From positions 253,674 to 317,673 of the forward strand of contig MFFN01000002.1 in NCBI GenBank assembly GCA_001777915.1: a stretch of 64,000 nucleotides of DNA, in the 5' to 3' direction. Within the stretch, counting starts at the first letter, position 1. Every line of letters starts with the position of its first letter. Shown piece after piece: positions 33,893 through 41,876 of this stretch. Below the pieces are notes generated by a model, which searched no databases, had not been told where the DNA came from, and saw only the letters and a list, made by a program, of their open reading frames with translations. Both the position numbers and the translations under genes were made by a program. Source of the stretch: Candidatus Edwardsbacteria bacterium RifOxyA12_full_54_48 (GTDB lineage: Bacteria; Edwardsbacteria; AC1; EtOH8).

Positions 33893-34070
33893 TCCGCCCT
33901 TTCAATAAATAATATATTTTCAACATATCCCACATAGCTTTCAGGCGTCCGGTTGAACCAACCCTTTGCCAAAAAGAACGATCAAATTCCCGGTTTGACG
34001 GACCCAAACGCTCTAGTTTGGTCATAACCACTGGCTTCCTGCCCCTGGTTTTTATTGTTTCTCTTCCCAT
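33840..34070 (-). CDS. small protein paired with nucleotidyltransferase
   Basis: 76 residues. The stretch LGPSNREFDRSFWQRVGSTG then RLKAMWDMLKIYYLLKGRNG is similar to a recurring family whose genes sit just upstream of minimal nucleotidyltransferases. It has a basic N-terminus (MGRETIKTRGRKPVVM) and no recognisable domain. It overlaps the nucleotidyltransferase by 53 bp in a different frame. It may be the antitoxin or partner. The start is uncertain: an ATG at residue 16 is also possible. Confidence 0.65.
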   Translation of the reverse strand: MGRETIKTRGRKPVVMTKLERLGPSNREFDRSFWQRVGSTGRLKAMWDMLKIYYLLKGRNGDIPRLRRSITHFQHR

Positions 34071-34224
34071 TATGAACCCATCGTTATTCCGTAGTTAAAC
34101 ATATTGCCGGCTAAATCATCCCCCGAAAGGCCTATCCGGTTGGTTTTTGTTCATCGGATATCATAAACGTTTCAAACCTTTTGTCGCTGTTGGCGGCACC
34201 CCGCCAGCGGTGGTGGCAAACATT

Positions 34225-35316
34225 TCAAACAGTTTTGATCCTGCACTCTTTCAGTTTGCACTTCCCTTCCCGGGCCTTCTGTCCGAACGGCCCGGCCCTC
34301 AATCCGGCCAGCCGGCAGGCGGTGTCGTCAATCCGGCATTGCAGTTCCTTTGAGTCGCCCTTCAGGTATTTTACCGCCCCCAGCCCCGCCAGTTCGCCCT
34401 CCAGCATGGCGGTGGATGCCTCTTCGATCCCGCTGACATCGCCGGCGGTGAATATCCCCGGGACGGTGGTCATCATCAGATCGTCGTGCCAGGCCACCTG
34501 GCCCCCCAGTTCCGGAATGTAGTTCAGCTGACAGCCGGCCTGCCATAAAAGTTCGGTCAAGGGGGAAAGCCCCACCGCCAGGCAGATGGTGTCCACCTCC
34601 AGGGTCTGCTGGGTGTCCCCTAGGGTCTGCCATTTATCGTCAATTCTGGATATGACCGCCCCGCTGACCATATCCCCTCCCAAAGCATTTAGGATGGTGT
34701 GGCGGGTTAAAATGGGCACCCCCGCCCGGGCGATCTTGGAGGCGTGCACCAGATAGCCTCCGATCTTGGGCAGGCCCTCGATGATGGCCTTGACCTGCAC
34801 CCCGGCCTGCATCAACTGGTAGGAAACGATAAGCCCGATGTTGCCGGAGCCCACCATCAGCACGCTGTTACCCGGCTTGATGCCGTAGACGTTCATCAGG
34901 GTCTGCACCGCCCCGGCTCCGTAGACACCGGGCAGGTCGCTGCCGGGAAAGGATACGAAATTCTCCGAAGCTCCGGTGGCCACCAGAACGGCCCTGGGCT
35001 TGAGCGGTGTGACCTTCTCGTTCTGCAGCACCGCCACCGTCCCGTCGGAATAATATCCCACCGCCGAGGCCTGGCGCTCTATTTGGATGCCACGCTTCCC
35101 CATCTCCTGCTCCAGCTCCAGGCCTATCTCAAAACCCCGGGTTCCGGCCCGCTCGGCCTTGGAACCGAAGAACATGTGGGTCTGCTTGATCAGCTGGCCC
35201 CCAATGGCCTGGTTCTCGTCAACTATCAGCGGCTCCAGGCCGAACTCCGAGGCCGACAGCGCCGCCATCAGCCCGGCCGGGCCGCCCCCGATGATAAGGA
35301 AGTCTGTATTTGTCAT
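34225..35316 (-). CDS. NAD(P)/FAD-dependent oxidoreductase, alpha-type subunit
   Basis: 363 residues. MTNTDFLIIGGGPAGLMAAL is the FAD-binding Rossmann motif and SVLMVGSGNIGLIVSYQLMQ the second dinucleotide motif. TVPGIFTAGDVSGIEEA is the C-terminal FAD motif. It matches the SoxA/HcnB/OoxA-type subunit that partners a 2Fe-2S subunit and a DAAO-type subunit. The Cys-rich end (CRIDDTACRL, CKLKECR) may hold an extra cluster. The 2Fe-2S gene is 31 bp upstream. Confidence 0.86.
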   Translation of the reverse strand: MTNTDFLIIGGGPAGLMAALSASEFGLEPLIVDENQAIGGQLIKQTHMFFGSKAERAGTRGFEIGLELEQEMGKRGIQIERQASAVGYYSDGTVAVLQNEKVTPLKPRAVLVATGASENFVSFPGSDLPGVYGAGAVQTLMNVYGIKPGNSVLMVGSGNIGLIVSYQLMQAGVQVKAIIEGLPKIGGYLVHASKIARAGVPILTRHTILNALGGDMVSGAVISRIDDKWQTLGDTQQTLEVDTICLAVGLSPLTELLWQAGCQLNYIPELGGQVAWHDDLMMTTVPGIFTAGDVSGIEEASTAMLEGELAGLGAVKYLKGDSKELQCRIDDTACRLAGLRAGPFGQKAREGKCKLKECRIKTV

Positions 35317-35347
35317 GGGTCCTTAAAAGCCGTAGAGTAGTATTGAT

Positions 35348-35659
35348 TCAGTTTATTGCGATCCGGCCCCGCCCCTTTTGCCGCCTTACCTGCATTCCCT
35401 CGCGGATGGGGGTGACGCAGGAGAAGACATTGGGCACCCCGTCCACCTCCATCAGGCAGGATGAGCACTTGCCCACCGCACAAAAAAAGCCCCGGGGTCT
35501 GTCCAGTTTTACGCTGTGGCGCAGCACCTTGATCCCGGCGGCATGCAGAGCAGCGGCAATGGGTTCTCCCTGGTACCCTTCCACCGGCTGCCCTTCGAAA
35601 TAAAATTTTATCTTGGCCCCTTTTTTGAATTCCAGGATGGGATGCTTGTCTATTCTCAT
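35348..35659 (-). CDS. (2Fe-2S)-binding subunit (SoxX/HcnA-like)
   Basis: 103 residues. FFCAVGKCSSC and the later FSCVTP give the four cysteine ligands of a 2Fe-2S domain with C-x4-C-x2-C spacing. EGQPVEGYQGEPIAAALHAA is the beta-grasp core. It is the first gene of the upstream block of the split oxidoreductase operon. Likely an electron-transfer subunit of an amino-acid dehydrogenase. Confidence 0.86.
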   Translation of the reverse strand: MRIDKHPILEFKKGAKIKFYFEGQPVEGYQGEPIAAALHAAGIKVLRHSVKLDRPRGFFCAVGKCSSCLMEVDGVPNVFSCVTPIREGMQVRRQKGRGRIAIN

Positions 35660-35754
35660 CTGACCGAAATTGGTTGTTATTTATGGATTATTGACGATAA
35701 AAAGTAATGATACTGTAAAATATTACTGTTGTCAAGACATTTTATCCCTTGGGG

Positions 35755-36597
35755 TTAATGCATTTTCAACAGCACCACCCTATCTATCCCGGCCAGATCC
35801 TTTTTGATGAATATTTCGGAGGCTGGAAGCGCCCGTCTCATCATCTTGGACACCATCTCCGCCTGCCCCATCCCGACCTCCAGAGCGACAAACCCCGGGT
35901 GATTGAGACGGTCGGCCACATCTCCGGCTATCCTGCGGTAGAATTCCAGCCCGTCGGCCCCGCCGTCCAGCGCCATGACCGGTTCACAAAGACTGACCTC
36001 GGGCTGGAGTCCGGCTACCTGGCCGGATGGGATATATGGCGGGTTGGACACTATGCAGTCAAACTTTTCGTTTCCCTCGGGGAAAAGATCGGCCTGCACC
36101 AAAGACACCCTGCTTTCCAGACCGTGAAGCTTGATATTCTCTTGGGCCAGGTCCAGAGCCTCCGGGCTATAATCGGTGGCTGTTACCATGGCCGAAGCCA
36201 GATGCTTTGCCAAAGCAATGGCGATGATGCCACTGCCTGTTCCGATATCCAGAATGGAAAGAAACCCCGGCTGCCAATTCTCCAAAACCTCCTCCACCAG
36301 GATCTCGGTCTCGGGCCGGGGGATAAGGGCCCGTTTATCGGACTGGAATTTCAGGCCGTAGAATTCCGTCTGCCCGACGATATGCTGCAACGGCCGGTGC
36401 CGGGAGCGATCGGCAAGGTATGATTGATATTTTTCCCGAACGGCCTCGGATACAGTCAGATTGCGGTTCAAATGAAGATAAACCCGCTCCCTGCCCATGA
36501 CGTATTCCAACAGCAACTCGGCCTCCAGCACCGCATCGGGAATGCCGGCCCGGGTAAGGTGGTCGAAGCCGTAGTTTAAAAGCTCGCCGATGGTCAT
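35755..36597 (-). CDS. prmC: release factor glutamine methyltransferase PrmC
   Basis: 280 residues. The SAM-binding loop is SILDIGTGSGIIAIAL near residue 115 and the NPPYIPSG motif near 185 holds the target glutamine site. The N-terminal helical domain (LNYGFDHLTRAGIPDAVLEA) is typical. It methylates the GGQ glutamine of RF1 and RF2. It is normally adjacent to prfA; here an AT-rich outer-membrane-like gene lies between them. Confidence 0.93.
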   Translation of the reverse strand: MTIGELLNYGFDHLTRAGIPDAVLEAELLLEYVMGRERVYLHLNRNLTVSEAVREKYQSYLADRSRHRPLQHIVGQTEFYGLKFQSDKRALIPRPETEILVEEVLENWQPGFLSILDIGTGSGIIAIALAKHLASAMVTATDYSPEALDLAQENIKLHGLESRVSLVQADLFPEGNEKFDCIVSNPPYIPSGQVAGLQPEVSLCEPVMALDGGADGLEFYRRIAGDVADRLNHPGFVALEVGMGQAEMVSKMMRRALPASEIFIKKDLAGIDRVVLLKMH

Positions 36598-36606
36598 GAT
36601 CTTTTT

Positions 36607-37086
36607 TTAATTCAACCCTATGCTAAATTCATGACCAGGAACGGGTATTGGTAGCTTTAATAGTATGCCAGCTTCGTTCAGCATATTTTTTTTATTAAAT
36701 GCTACAGTAATGGAATAATAAGCATAGGGTATTATAATACCGGCGAATGGTGTTACAGATGCACCAAAATGCATACCTTTATCAGTCCAGAACATTGTCG
36801 GACCAGCCTCAATACCCACACCACGGCTTATTTGATATCCCAAATGTATTTTATTAAATTTCAATTTATCTTCGTTGCCGCATATGTCCAAATTAAGCAC
36901 TGCAGCATGAGCTAGATTATTGTACCATACGATATAACTAACTTCTGCACCAACCGTTACGCCCCCGCCTTCACCGAATGTATATCCGAACTTTATGCCC
37001 GGTGAAATGTATCTTCCTTCATCGGCTGCACCCCTGTTGGCAAAAATAATCATTATAAGAAGAATAAAAATCGGTTTGTATTTCAT
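36607..37086 (-). CDS. AT-rich outer-membrane-like hypothetical protein
   Basis: 159 residues. A signal peptide (YKPIFILLIMIIFANRGAAD) is followed by strand-like repeats: GIKFGYTFGEGGGVTVGAEV, IHLGYQISRGVGIEAGPTMF, MHFGASVTPFAGIIIPYAYY and a C-terminal GHEFSIGLN. It resembles a small beta-barrel or beta-rich secreted protein. Not recognised further. The DNA is markedly AT-rich compared with prmC and prfA on either side. It sits inside the prfA-prmC operon, an unusual place. Confidence 0.72.
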   Translation of the reverse strand: MKYKPIFILLIMIIFANRGAADEGRYISPGIKFGYTFGEGGGVTVGAEVSYIVWYNNLAHAAVLNLDICGNEDKLKFNKIHLGYQISRGVGIEAGPTMFWTDKGMHFGASVTPFAGIIIPYAYYSITVAFNKKNMLNEAGILLKLPIPVPGHEFSIGLN

Positions 37087-37094
37087 ATTAACCT

Positions 37095-38171
37095 TTATTC
37101 CTCCTCCGCCACTTCCAGGCCCTCGGCCTGTTCGGCATTGGTCAGGCCGTTGATGATCTCGTCTATCTGGCCGTCCATCACCCCGTCCAGGTTGTAGAGG
37201 GTCAGCCCGATGCGGTGGTCGGTCACCCGGTTCTGGGGAAAGTTGTAGGTCCGGATCTTTTCGCTGCGATCGCCGGACTTCACCTGCGATTTTCTCTCTT
37301 TGGCCAGCTTGGCATTCCGCTCTTCTTCCATTTTTTCCAGCAGGCGGGAACGCAGCACGGTCATGGCCTTGGCCCGGTTCTTGATTTGGGAACGCTCATC
37401 CTGGCAGGAGACCACCAGTCCGCTGGGGAGGTGGGTGATCCGCACCGCCGAGTAGGTGGTGTTGACGCACTGCCCGCCGGCCCCGGAGGAGCAGAAGGTG
37501 TCCACCCTCAGGTCGCTGGCATTTATCTGCAGATCAACCTCCTCGGCCTCGGGCAGGACCGCCACGGTGGCCGCCGAGGTGTGCAGCCGGCCCGAGGCTT
37601 CGGTGCGCGGCACCCTTTGGACCCGGTGCACCCCGCTTTCGTATTTATAATGCCCGTAGGTTCCCTCGCCCTGCACGGTGAAGATCACTTCCTTGAAGCC
37701 GCCCAGCTGGGTGGGATTGGAATTCATGATTTCTATCTTGAATCCCTTGCGCTCGGCATACCGGACGTACATCCGGTAAAGGTCACCGGCGAATATGGCC
37801 GCCTCCTCGCCGCCGGTCCCGGCCCGGATCTCCACAATGGCGTTCTTAAAATCGCTGGGATCCTTGGGCACCAGCAGTTTTTTAAGCTCCTCGGTAAGGG
37901 TCTGATATCTGGCCTCCAGTTCCGGGATCTCGGCCTGGGCCATCTCCGTCAGTTCCTTGTCACCCCTCTCGGCCGCCAATGCCTTATTGTCCTCCAGTTG
38001 TTTGGCGGTATCCCAATACTCGGCATATTTGGCAATTATGGGGGAGGTCTGGCGGTACTCCCGGGACAGATCACGGTATTTCTGCTGATCGGATATGATC
38101 GCCGGATCGCTGATCAGCTTCTCCAGTTCCCGGTAGCGTTCTTCGATCTTTATAAGTTTCTTTTCTATCAT
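37095..38171 (-). CDS. prfA: peptide chain release factor 1
   Basis: 358 residues from ATG 38171. GGQ lies in SSGAGGQCVNTTYSAVRITH near residue 235, and the stop-codon-reading PxT motif reads PRT in QRVPRTEASGRLHTS near residue 190. It terminates translation at UAA and UAG. An in-frame extension upstream to 38288 is an antisense shadow of the JAMM gene. The ATG overlaps the JAMM gene stop by four bases, so the two are coupled. Confidence 0.96.
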   Translation of the reverse strand: MIEKKLIKIEERYRELEKLISDPAIISDQQKYRDLSREYRQTSPIIAKYAEYWDTAKQLEDNKALAAERGDKELTEMAQAEIPELEARYQTLTEELKKLLVPKDPSDFKNAIVEIRAGTGGEEAAIFAGDLYRMYVRYAERKGFKIEIMNSNPTQLGGFKEVIFTVQGEGTYGHYKYESGVHRVQRVPRTEASGRLHTSAATVAVLPEAEEVDLQINASDLRVDTFCSSGAGGQCVNTTYSAVRITHLPSGLVVSCQDERSQIKNRAKAMTVLRSRLLEKMEEERNAKLAKERKSQVKSGDRSEKIRTYNFPQNRVTDHRIGLTLYNLDGVMDGQIDEIINGLTNAEQAEGLEVAEEE

Positions 38172-38689
38172 CTCGATAATGTCCTGGGTTTGATGTTGAA
38201 CCCGATGGCGAAGGGGCACAATACGTCGGCCATCCGGTGTTTGTAGGAATCGGGGTCGATGTAATAGGCGGCTATCTTGATGAACCAATTGTCGGTGGTG
38301 CCGGACAGGGTGCCGTCCTCGTTGTAGCTCCAGTATTTATCCTTGGCCTTGTCCTTGATCTCCATCACGATGTAGACGTGTCCCGGGCTCATGCCGTAAA
38401 GGTCGTCCTCGCTCAGCGCGGTGTTGTGCCGGGGATGGGAATGGAAATCGCCCACGATGTACAGATTTGGCAGATTCTCGAAAAAATTCACTATCCGGGC
38501 GTACGATTTGTCCCTGGCCTTGACCCAGGTGGCGTGCCGCTCGGCCTTCTGGCAGGCGATGGCGTTGACCACCATGAACATGTCGCCGTCCCGATGGCCC
38601 AGCAGCAGCCCGTAGGATTCCTTCTTGTAGACCTCGATGGCCGAGACCAGCAGGCCCCAAAATGCCGCTTCATTGATGAACACCTGCAT
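38168..38689 (-). CDS. JAMM/MPN-domain metalloprotease-like protein
   Basis: 173 residues from ATG 38689. GDFHSHPRHNTALSEDD carries the JAMM zinc motif (HxH-x7-S-x2-D), with an upstream glutamate in ESYGLLLG. Mov34/MPN proteases cleave ubiquitin-like or ThiS-like tails in other systems, but no ubiquitin-like partner is nearby. Here the gene is coupled to truA upstream (overlap) and prfA downstream (ATGA overlap). Substrate unknown. Confidence 0.88.
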   Translation of the reverse strand: MQVFINEAAFWGLLVSAIEVYKKESYGLLLGHRDGDMFMVVNAIACQKAERHATWVKARDKSYARIVNFFENLPNLYIVGDFHSHPRHNTALSEDDLYGMSPGHVYIVMEIKDKAKDKYWSYNEDGTLSGTTDNWFIKIAAYYIDPDSYKHRMADVLCPFAIGFNIKPRTLSR

Positions 38690-39417
38690 CAGTAATATAC
38701 CTCCATCAGGCACAGGCCGCAAGCCGGGGCGGTCTTGCCGGCCAGGGTCCGGTCCTTGGCAGCCAGGATATTGGGGAGATCTTTGTGATCCATCTGCCCG
38801 CGGGCCATGTCTATCATCGTTCCGACCAGGATGCGGACCATGTTGTGCAGAAAACGATTGGCCCTGATCTCGAAGGTCCACCTGTCGTCGGCAAAGCTCC
38901 ACTCGGCCTTCTCCACCCGGCAGATGAAGTTGTTGACCTCGGCCTGGGCCGAGGCAAAGGCGGTGAAATCGTGCTGCCCCAGTATCTGCCCCGCCAGATC
39001 TTGCAGAACAGCCGGATCGGCCCTATATGTCATCCGCCAGGCGCAGCGCTCCCGCAGCGGTGAGCGCCGGAAGATCATCTGGTACCGGTAGCGCCGGCTC
39101 TGGGCGTCGAACCGGGAGTGAAAATCCTCCGCCGCCTCCTCGGCCTGGAGGATGGCCACATCGCGGGGAAGCCGGGAGTTCAGACCTTCGTCAAAGGCCT
39201 TTAAGGGAATGTCACGGGAGGTCTTGAAATTGGCCACCTGCCCGGCGGCATGGACCCCGGCATCGGTCCGTCCGGAGCCCAGGACGGAGATCTTCTCCTC
39301 CAGCATGGAGGAAAGCTTTTCCTCCAACAGGCCCTGGACCGTCCTCTGGCCGGGCTGGACCTGCCACCCGGCAAAATCAGTCCCGTCGTACTCTATGTTT
39401 AGCTTGATATTGCGCAA
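38689..39417 (-). CDS. truA: tRNA pseudouridine synthase A
   Basis: 242 residues. NIKLNIEYDGTDFAGWQVQP and the catalytic Asp in VLGSGRTDAGVHA near residue 50 are diagnostic. It converts U38-40 of the anticodon stem-loop to pseudouridine. Its stop overlaps the JAMM gene start. Confidence 0.95.
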   Translation of the reverse strand: MRNIKLNIEYDGTDFAGWQVQPGQRTVQGLLEEKLSSMLEEKISVLGSGRTDAGVHAAGQVANFKTSRDIPLKAFDEGLNSRLPRDVAILQAEEAAEDFHSRFDAQSRRYRYQMIFRRSPLRERCAWRMTYRADPAVLQDLAGQILGQHDFTAFASAQAEVNNFICRVEKAEWSFADDRWTFEIRANRFLHNMVRILVGTMIDMARGQMDHKDLPNILAAKDRTLAGKTAPACGLCLMEVYY

Positions 39418-39478
39418 TGATGACTTGTAATTTTAACATTAAACTTGGGGTTTAGCAAGAGAGGTAAAATTGAGGACT

Positions 39479-39826
39479 TCAATCAATCCAAAACTTATCA
39501 TATATATTATTGTAATACATACGCCCACTATCCGTGACACGTAGCCATATATTTGCCTTATCGGCAAATATATTATTTATATCAATGCCTTTTTCCGGTT
39601 TCCCTGAATTCGCATTTACTGCCATAATATATTCATTATGCAATAAATAAATTAAAGAATTTATAATGTCAACATTTGTCAATTTACATTCTCTATATTC
39701 TTTCACCAACCGGTCCTTATATGATTCTTCAATCGGGGTTTCCTTTATAATCGTATCCACAGTTTCATCATCAATCTCAAGCATATCCAAAATAAGGGCA
39801 TTTATGAAATCTTGATTATTATCCAT
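39479..39826 (-). CDS. AT-rich hypothetical protein
   Basis: 115 residues from ATG 39826. A longer frame starting at 39877 would begin with MNHKDTKTQR, which is only the translated repeat. The protein is mainly helical in the first half (LTNVDIINSLIYLLHNEYIM) with an aromatic C-terminus. No domain is recognised. AT-rich against neighbours. Between truA and thpR, probably a mobile or recently acquired gene. Confidence 0.6.
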   Translation of the reverse strand: MDNNQDFINALILDMLEIDDETVDTIIKETPIEESYKDRLVKEYRECKLTNVDIINSLIYLLHNEYIMAVNANSGKPEKGIDINNIFADKANIWLRVTDSGRMYYNNIYDKFWID

Positions 39827-39847
39827 CTTGTTCTCTCTTAGATTTTT

Positions 39848-39876
39848 TCTTTGTGTCTTAGTGTCTTTGTGGTTCA
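39848..39876 (-). repeat. solo arm of the GxxExxY-bracketing repeat at the thpR stop
   Basis: On the minus strand it reads TGAACCACAAAGACACTAAG followed by ACACAAAGA. The first three bases are the thpR stop codon. No opposite arm is seen within the next 500 bp. Confidence 0.7.
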
Positions 39877-40446
39877 AACCAACTCCACCCCGTTCAACTC
39901 AGAATATATCGCCCCTTCGCTGGTCAGGGTGCTTTTCAGTAATACCAGGCGATTGAATTCAAAACCCTTTTGGAGAATAACGGCCTGGTTTATCGCATCC
40001 CTCAATTGCATGAGGTTCTTGTTCGACCGCACCCGCCCCAGGGTCAGATGCGGGCTGAACTCCCGGGCCTTATCCTCCTGGGAGATATCGGCCGTCAGTT
40101 TTTCCACTTGGCGATAAATTTCTTTTATCTCTTCCGCGCCCTGCGACAGCCCGGCCCAGATCACCTTCGGCCTGTCCACCGAGGGGAAGGCCCCCAGCCC
40201 GCCCAGGCCCGAATCAATCGCCTTAAATTTCCCCTTCAGCGTACTGAGCGCCAGCCCGGCCCGCAGGGCATCGGCCTCCGGGGTCTCGCCCAGGAATTTA
40301 AGGGTCAAATGGATATTGGCCGGGTCCACCCATTTGACATCAGCCCCGGTCTTTTTTAATTGCCCGATGATGTCCCCCAGTTTTATCTTAATCTCAAGCG
40401 GCAGTTCCAGGGCAATAAAACAGCGGATAATTTTCTGGGTGTTCAT
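39874..40446 (-). CDS. thpR: RNA 2',3'-cyclic phosphodiesterase
   Basis: 190 residues. Two HxTx motifs, HLTLKFLG near residue 46 and HLTLGRVR near 140, mark a 2H phosphoesterase of the ThpR/LigT group. It hydrolyses 2',3'-cyclic phosphates. The C-terminus ends at a stop supplied by the repeat at 39848-39876, so it may be slightly shortened. Start MNTQKIIRCFIALELP is family-like. Confidence 0.88.
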   Translation of the reverse strand: MNTQKIIRCFIALELPLEIKIKLGDIIGQLKKTGADVKWVDPANIHLTLKFLGETPEADALRAGLALSTLKGKFKAIDSGLGGLGAFPSVDRPKVIWAGLSQGAEEIKEIYRQVEKLTADISQEDKAREFSPHLTLGRVRSNKNLMQLRDAINQAVILQKGFEFNRLVLLKSTLTSEGAIYSELNGVELV

Positions 40447-40510
40447 TTTATATTAAGTGACAGATTTGTCACACTGAGGATTGCCTTTATTACACAAATC
40501 GAATGTGTGG

Positions 40511-40556
40511 CAGTAGATTCTTCGGTTGCACGGCATGAAGTCAGACTCAGAATGAC
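40511..40556. repeat. dispersed short repeat between thpR and cinA
   Basis: ATTCTTCGGTTGCACGGC through CAGAATGACGC resembles a common short dispersed element. The stretch between 40447 and 40570 has no gene. Confidence 0.5.
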
Positions 40557-40570
40557 GCTGGCAAGGATAT

Positions 40571-41806
40571 TTATTTCAATAAATATAGCCTCAGCATATT
40601 CAGCGCCGCCTGGGTAGCCGATTCCTTTATATGCCGGCGCTGGCCCAGGAACCTTCGTTCCTCAACCATCGTCCCTTTGGGCCCGGCCACTGCCATAAAC
40701 ACCAAGCCCACTGGTTTTTTGTCGGTCCCTCCGGCCGGCCCGGCGATGCCGGTTATGGTCAGCCCTAAATCGCTGCCCAGCCTTCCCCGCACTCCGTTGG
40801 CCATCTCTATCGCCGTCTCCTTGCTGACCGCGCCGTGCAGGCGCAGTGTCTGCGATTTGACCCCCAGCATTTTTTCTTTGAGAACATTGCTGTAGGCGAT
40901 GACCGAACCCAGGAAATTGACGGATGACCCGGGAACATCGGTGATCCGGTCGGCGATCAACCCGCCGGTGCAGGACTCGGCAGTGGTCAGGGTCAGCTTC
41001 TTTTCCTTCAGCAGACGTCCGACCGCCTGCTCCATGGTCTCATCATCCTGCCCGTAGATCACATTCCCCAACAATTGTTTTATTTTCGCTGATAATTCCT
41101 GCAGTTTTGCACTGATCTGGCTGGCATCTTTACCCGACATGGTCAGTCTTAGGTCGACCCCCAGACGGGTCGGCAGATAGGCCAGGGTGCCTTTGGCCAG
41201 GCATTTTTCAAAGGGGGCAAGCTTCTCGGCAATGACGGATTCGGGTATCCCGGTGGTCCTCAGGGTCAGCATATTGATCTTCATCCCACAACTCAATCCC
41301 GCCAGCCTTTCCTTAAGCGAACCGGCAAAGATGGCCCTCATCTCGCGGGGCACGCCGGGCATAAGGATCAATATCTTTTTACCTTTTTTGAACAACAGAC
41401 CCGGGGCGGTGCCTTCGGGATTGAACAGAACTGCGGCCCTGTCCGGCACCATGGCCTGCCACCGGTTGCAGGCCGGCATCTCTATTCCCCGCTTGGCAAA
41501 ACGGGACCGAATATGTTCCAGAGTCCCTTTATCCAGTTTTAATTTTGATTTGAAAAACCTAGCCGCAACTTTCTTGGTGATATCGTCGCTGGTCGGCCCC
41601 AGCCCGCCGGTGCATAGGACGATATCAGAATCCGACAAGGCCTGTTTGAAGGCCATTTGAATATCAATGGCCCTGTCCCCAACGGAGATCTTGAGAACCA
41701 CCGGGATGCCTATCGTTCCCAATTCCTGTGACAGGTATGCGGCATTGGTATCTAACGTCATCCCGGAAAGGATCTCGTTTCCTATGGTGATTATGGCGGC
41801 TTTCAT
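40571..41806 (-). CDS. cinA: CinA family protein (nicotinamide-nucleotide amidase)
   Basis: 411 residues from ATG 41806 (MKAAIITIGNEILSGMTLDT), the standard start; a longer frame to 41890 is translated from a dispersed palindrome. The N-terminal MoCF-like domain has LCTGGLGPTSDDITKKV near residue 65. The C-terminal CinA amidase domain has AESCTGGLIADRITDVPGSS near 285. It deamidates NMN in pyridine-nucleotide recycling. Confidence 0.93.
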   Translation of the reverse strand: MKAAIITIGNEILSGMTLDTNAAYLSQELGTIGIPVVLKISVGDRAIDIQMAFKQALSDSDIVLCTGGLGPTSDDITKKVAARFFKSKLKLDKGTLEHIRSRFAKRGIEMPACNRWQAMVPDRAAVLFNPEGTAPGLLFKKGKKILILMPGVPREMRAIFAGSLKERLAGLSCGMKINMLTLRTTGIPESVIAEKLAPFEKCLAKGTLAYLPTRLGVDLRLTMSGKDASQISAKLQELSAKIKQLLGNVIYGQDDETMEQAVGRLLKEKKLTLTTAESCTGGLIADRITDVPGSSVNFLGSVIAYSNVLKEKMLGVKSQTLRLHGAVSKETAIEMANGVRGRLGSDLGLTITGIAGPAGGTDKKPVGLVFMAVAGPKGTMVEERRFLGQRRHIKESATQAALNMLRLYLLK

Positions 41807-41832
41807 AATATCATAATTTTCATCTCCCCTTA

Positions 41833-41856
41833 TCCCCTCCTTGATCAAGGAGGGGA
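41833..41856. repeat. 24-bp perfect palindrome upstream of cinA
   Basis: The same 24 bases as at 3291-3314 (arms TCCCCTCC around TTGATCAA), with a shared GGGGTGGTC flank at 41861. It lies between cinA and pgpA and would give a spurious in-frame extension of cinA. Confidence 0.9.
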
Positions 41857-41876
41857 CCAAAGGGGTGGTCTGATCT

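Noticed and set aside
37590-37625. RF1 decoding motif PRT instead of PAT/PVT as a possible recoding sign
   Set aside because: The middle residue varies in known RF1 proteins; the Pro and Thr are kept, so no unusual specificity is implied.
38283-38288. prfA start at 38288
   Set aside because: Lies within the JAMM gene; RF1 proteins begin near MIEKKLIKI, which is at 38171 and coupled to the upstream stop.
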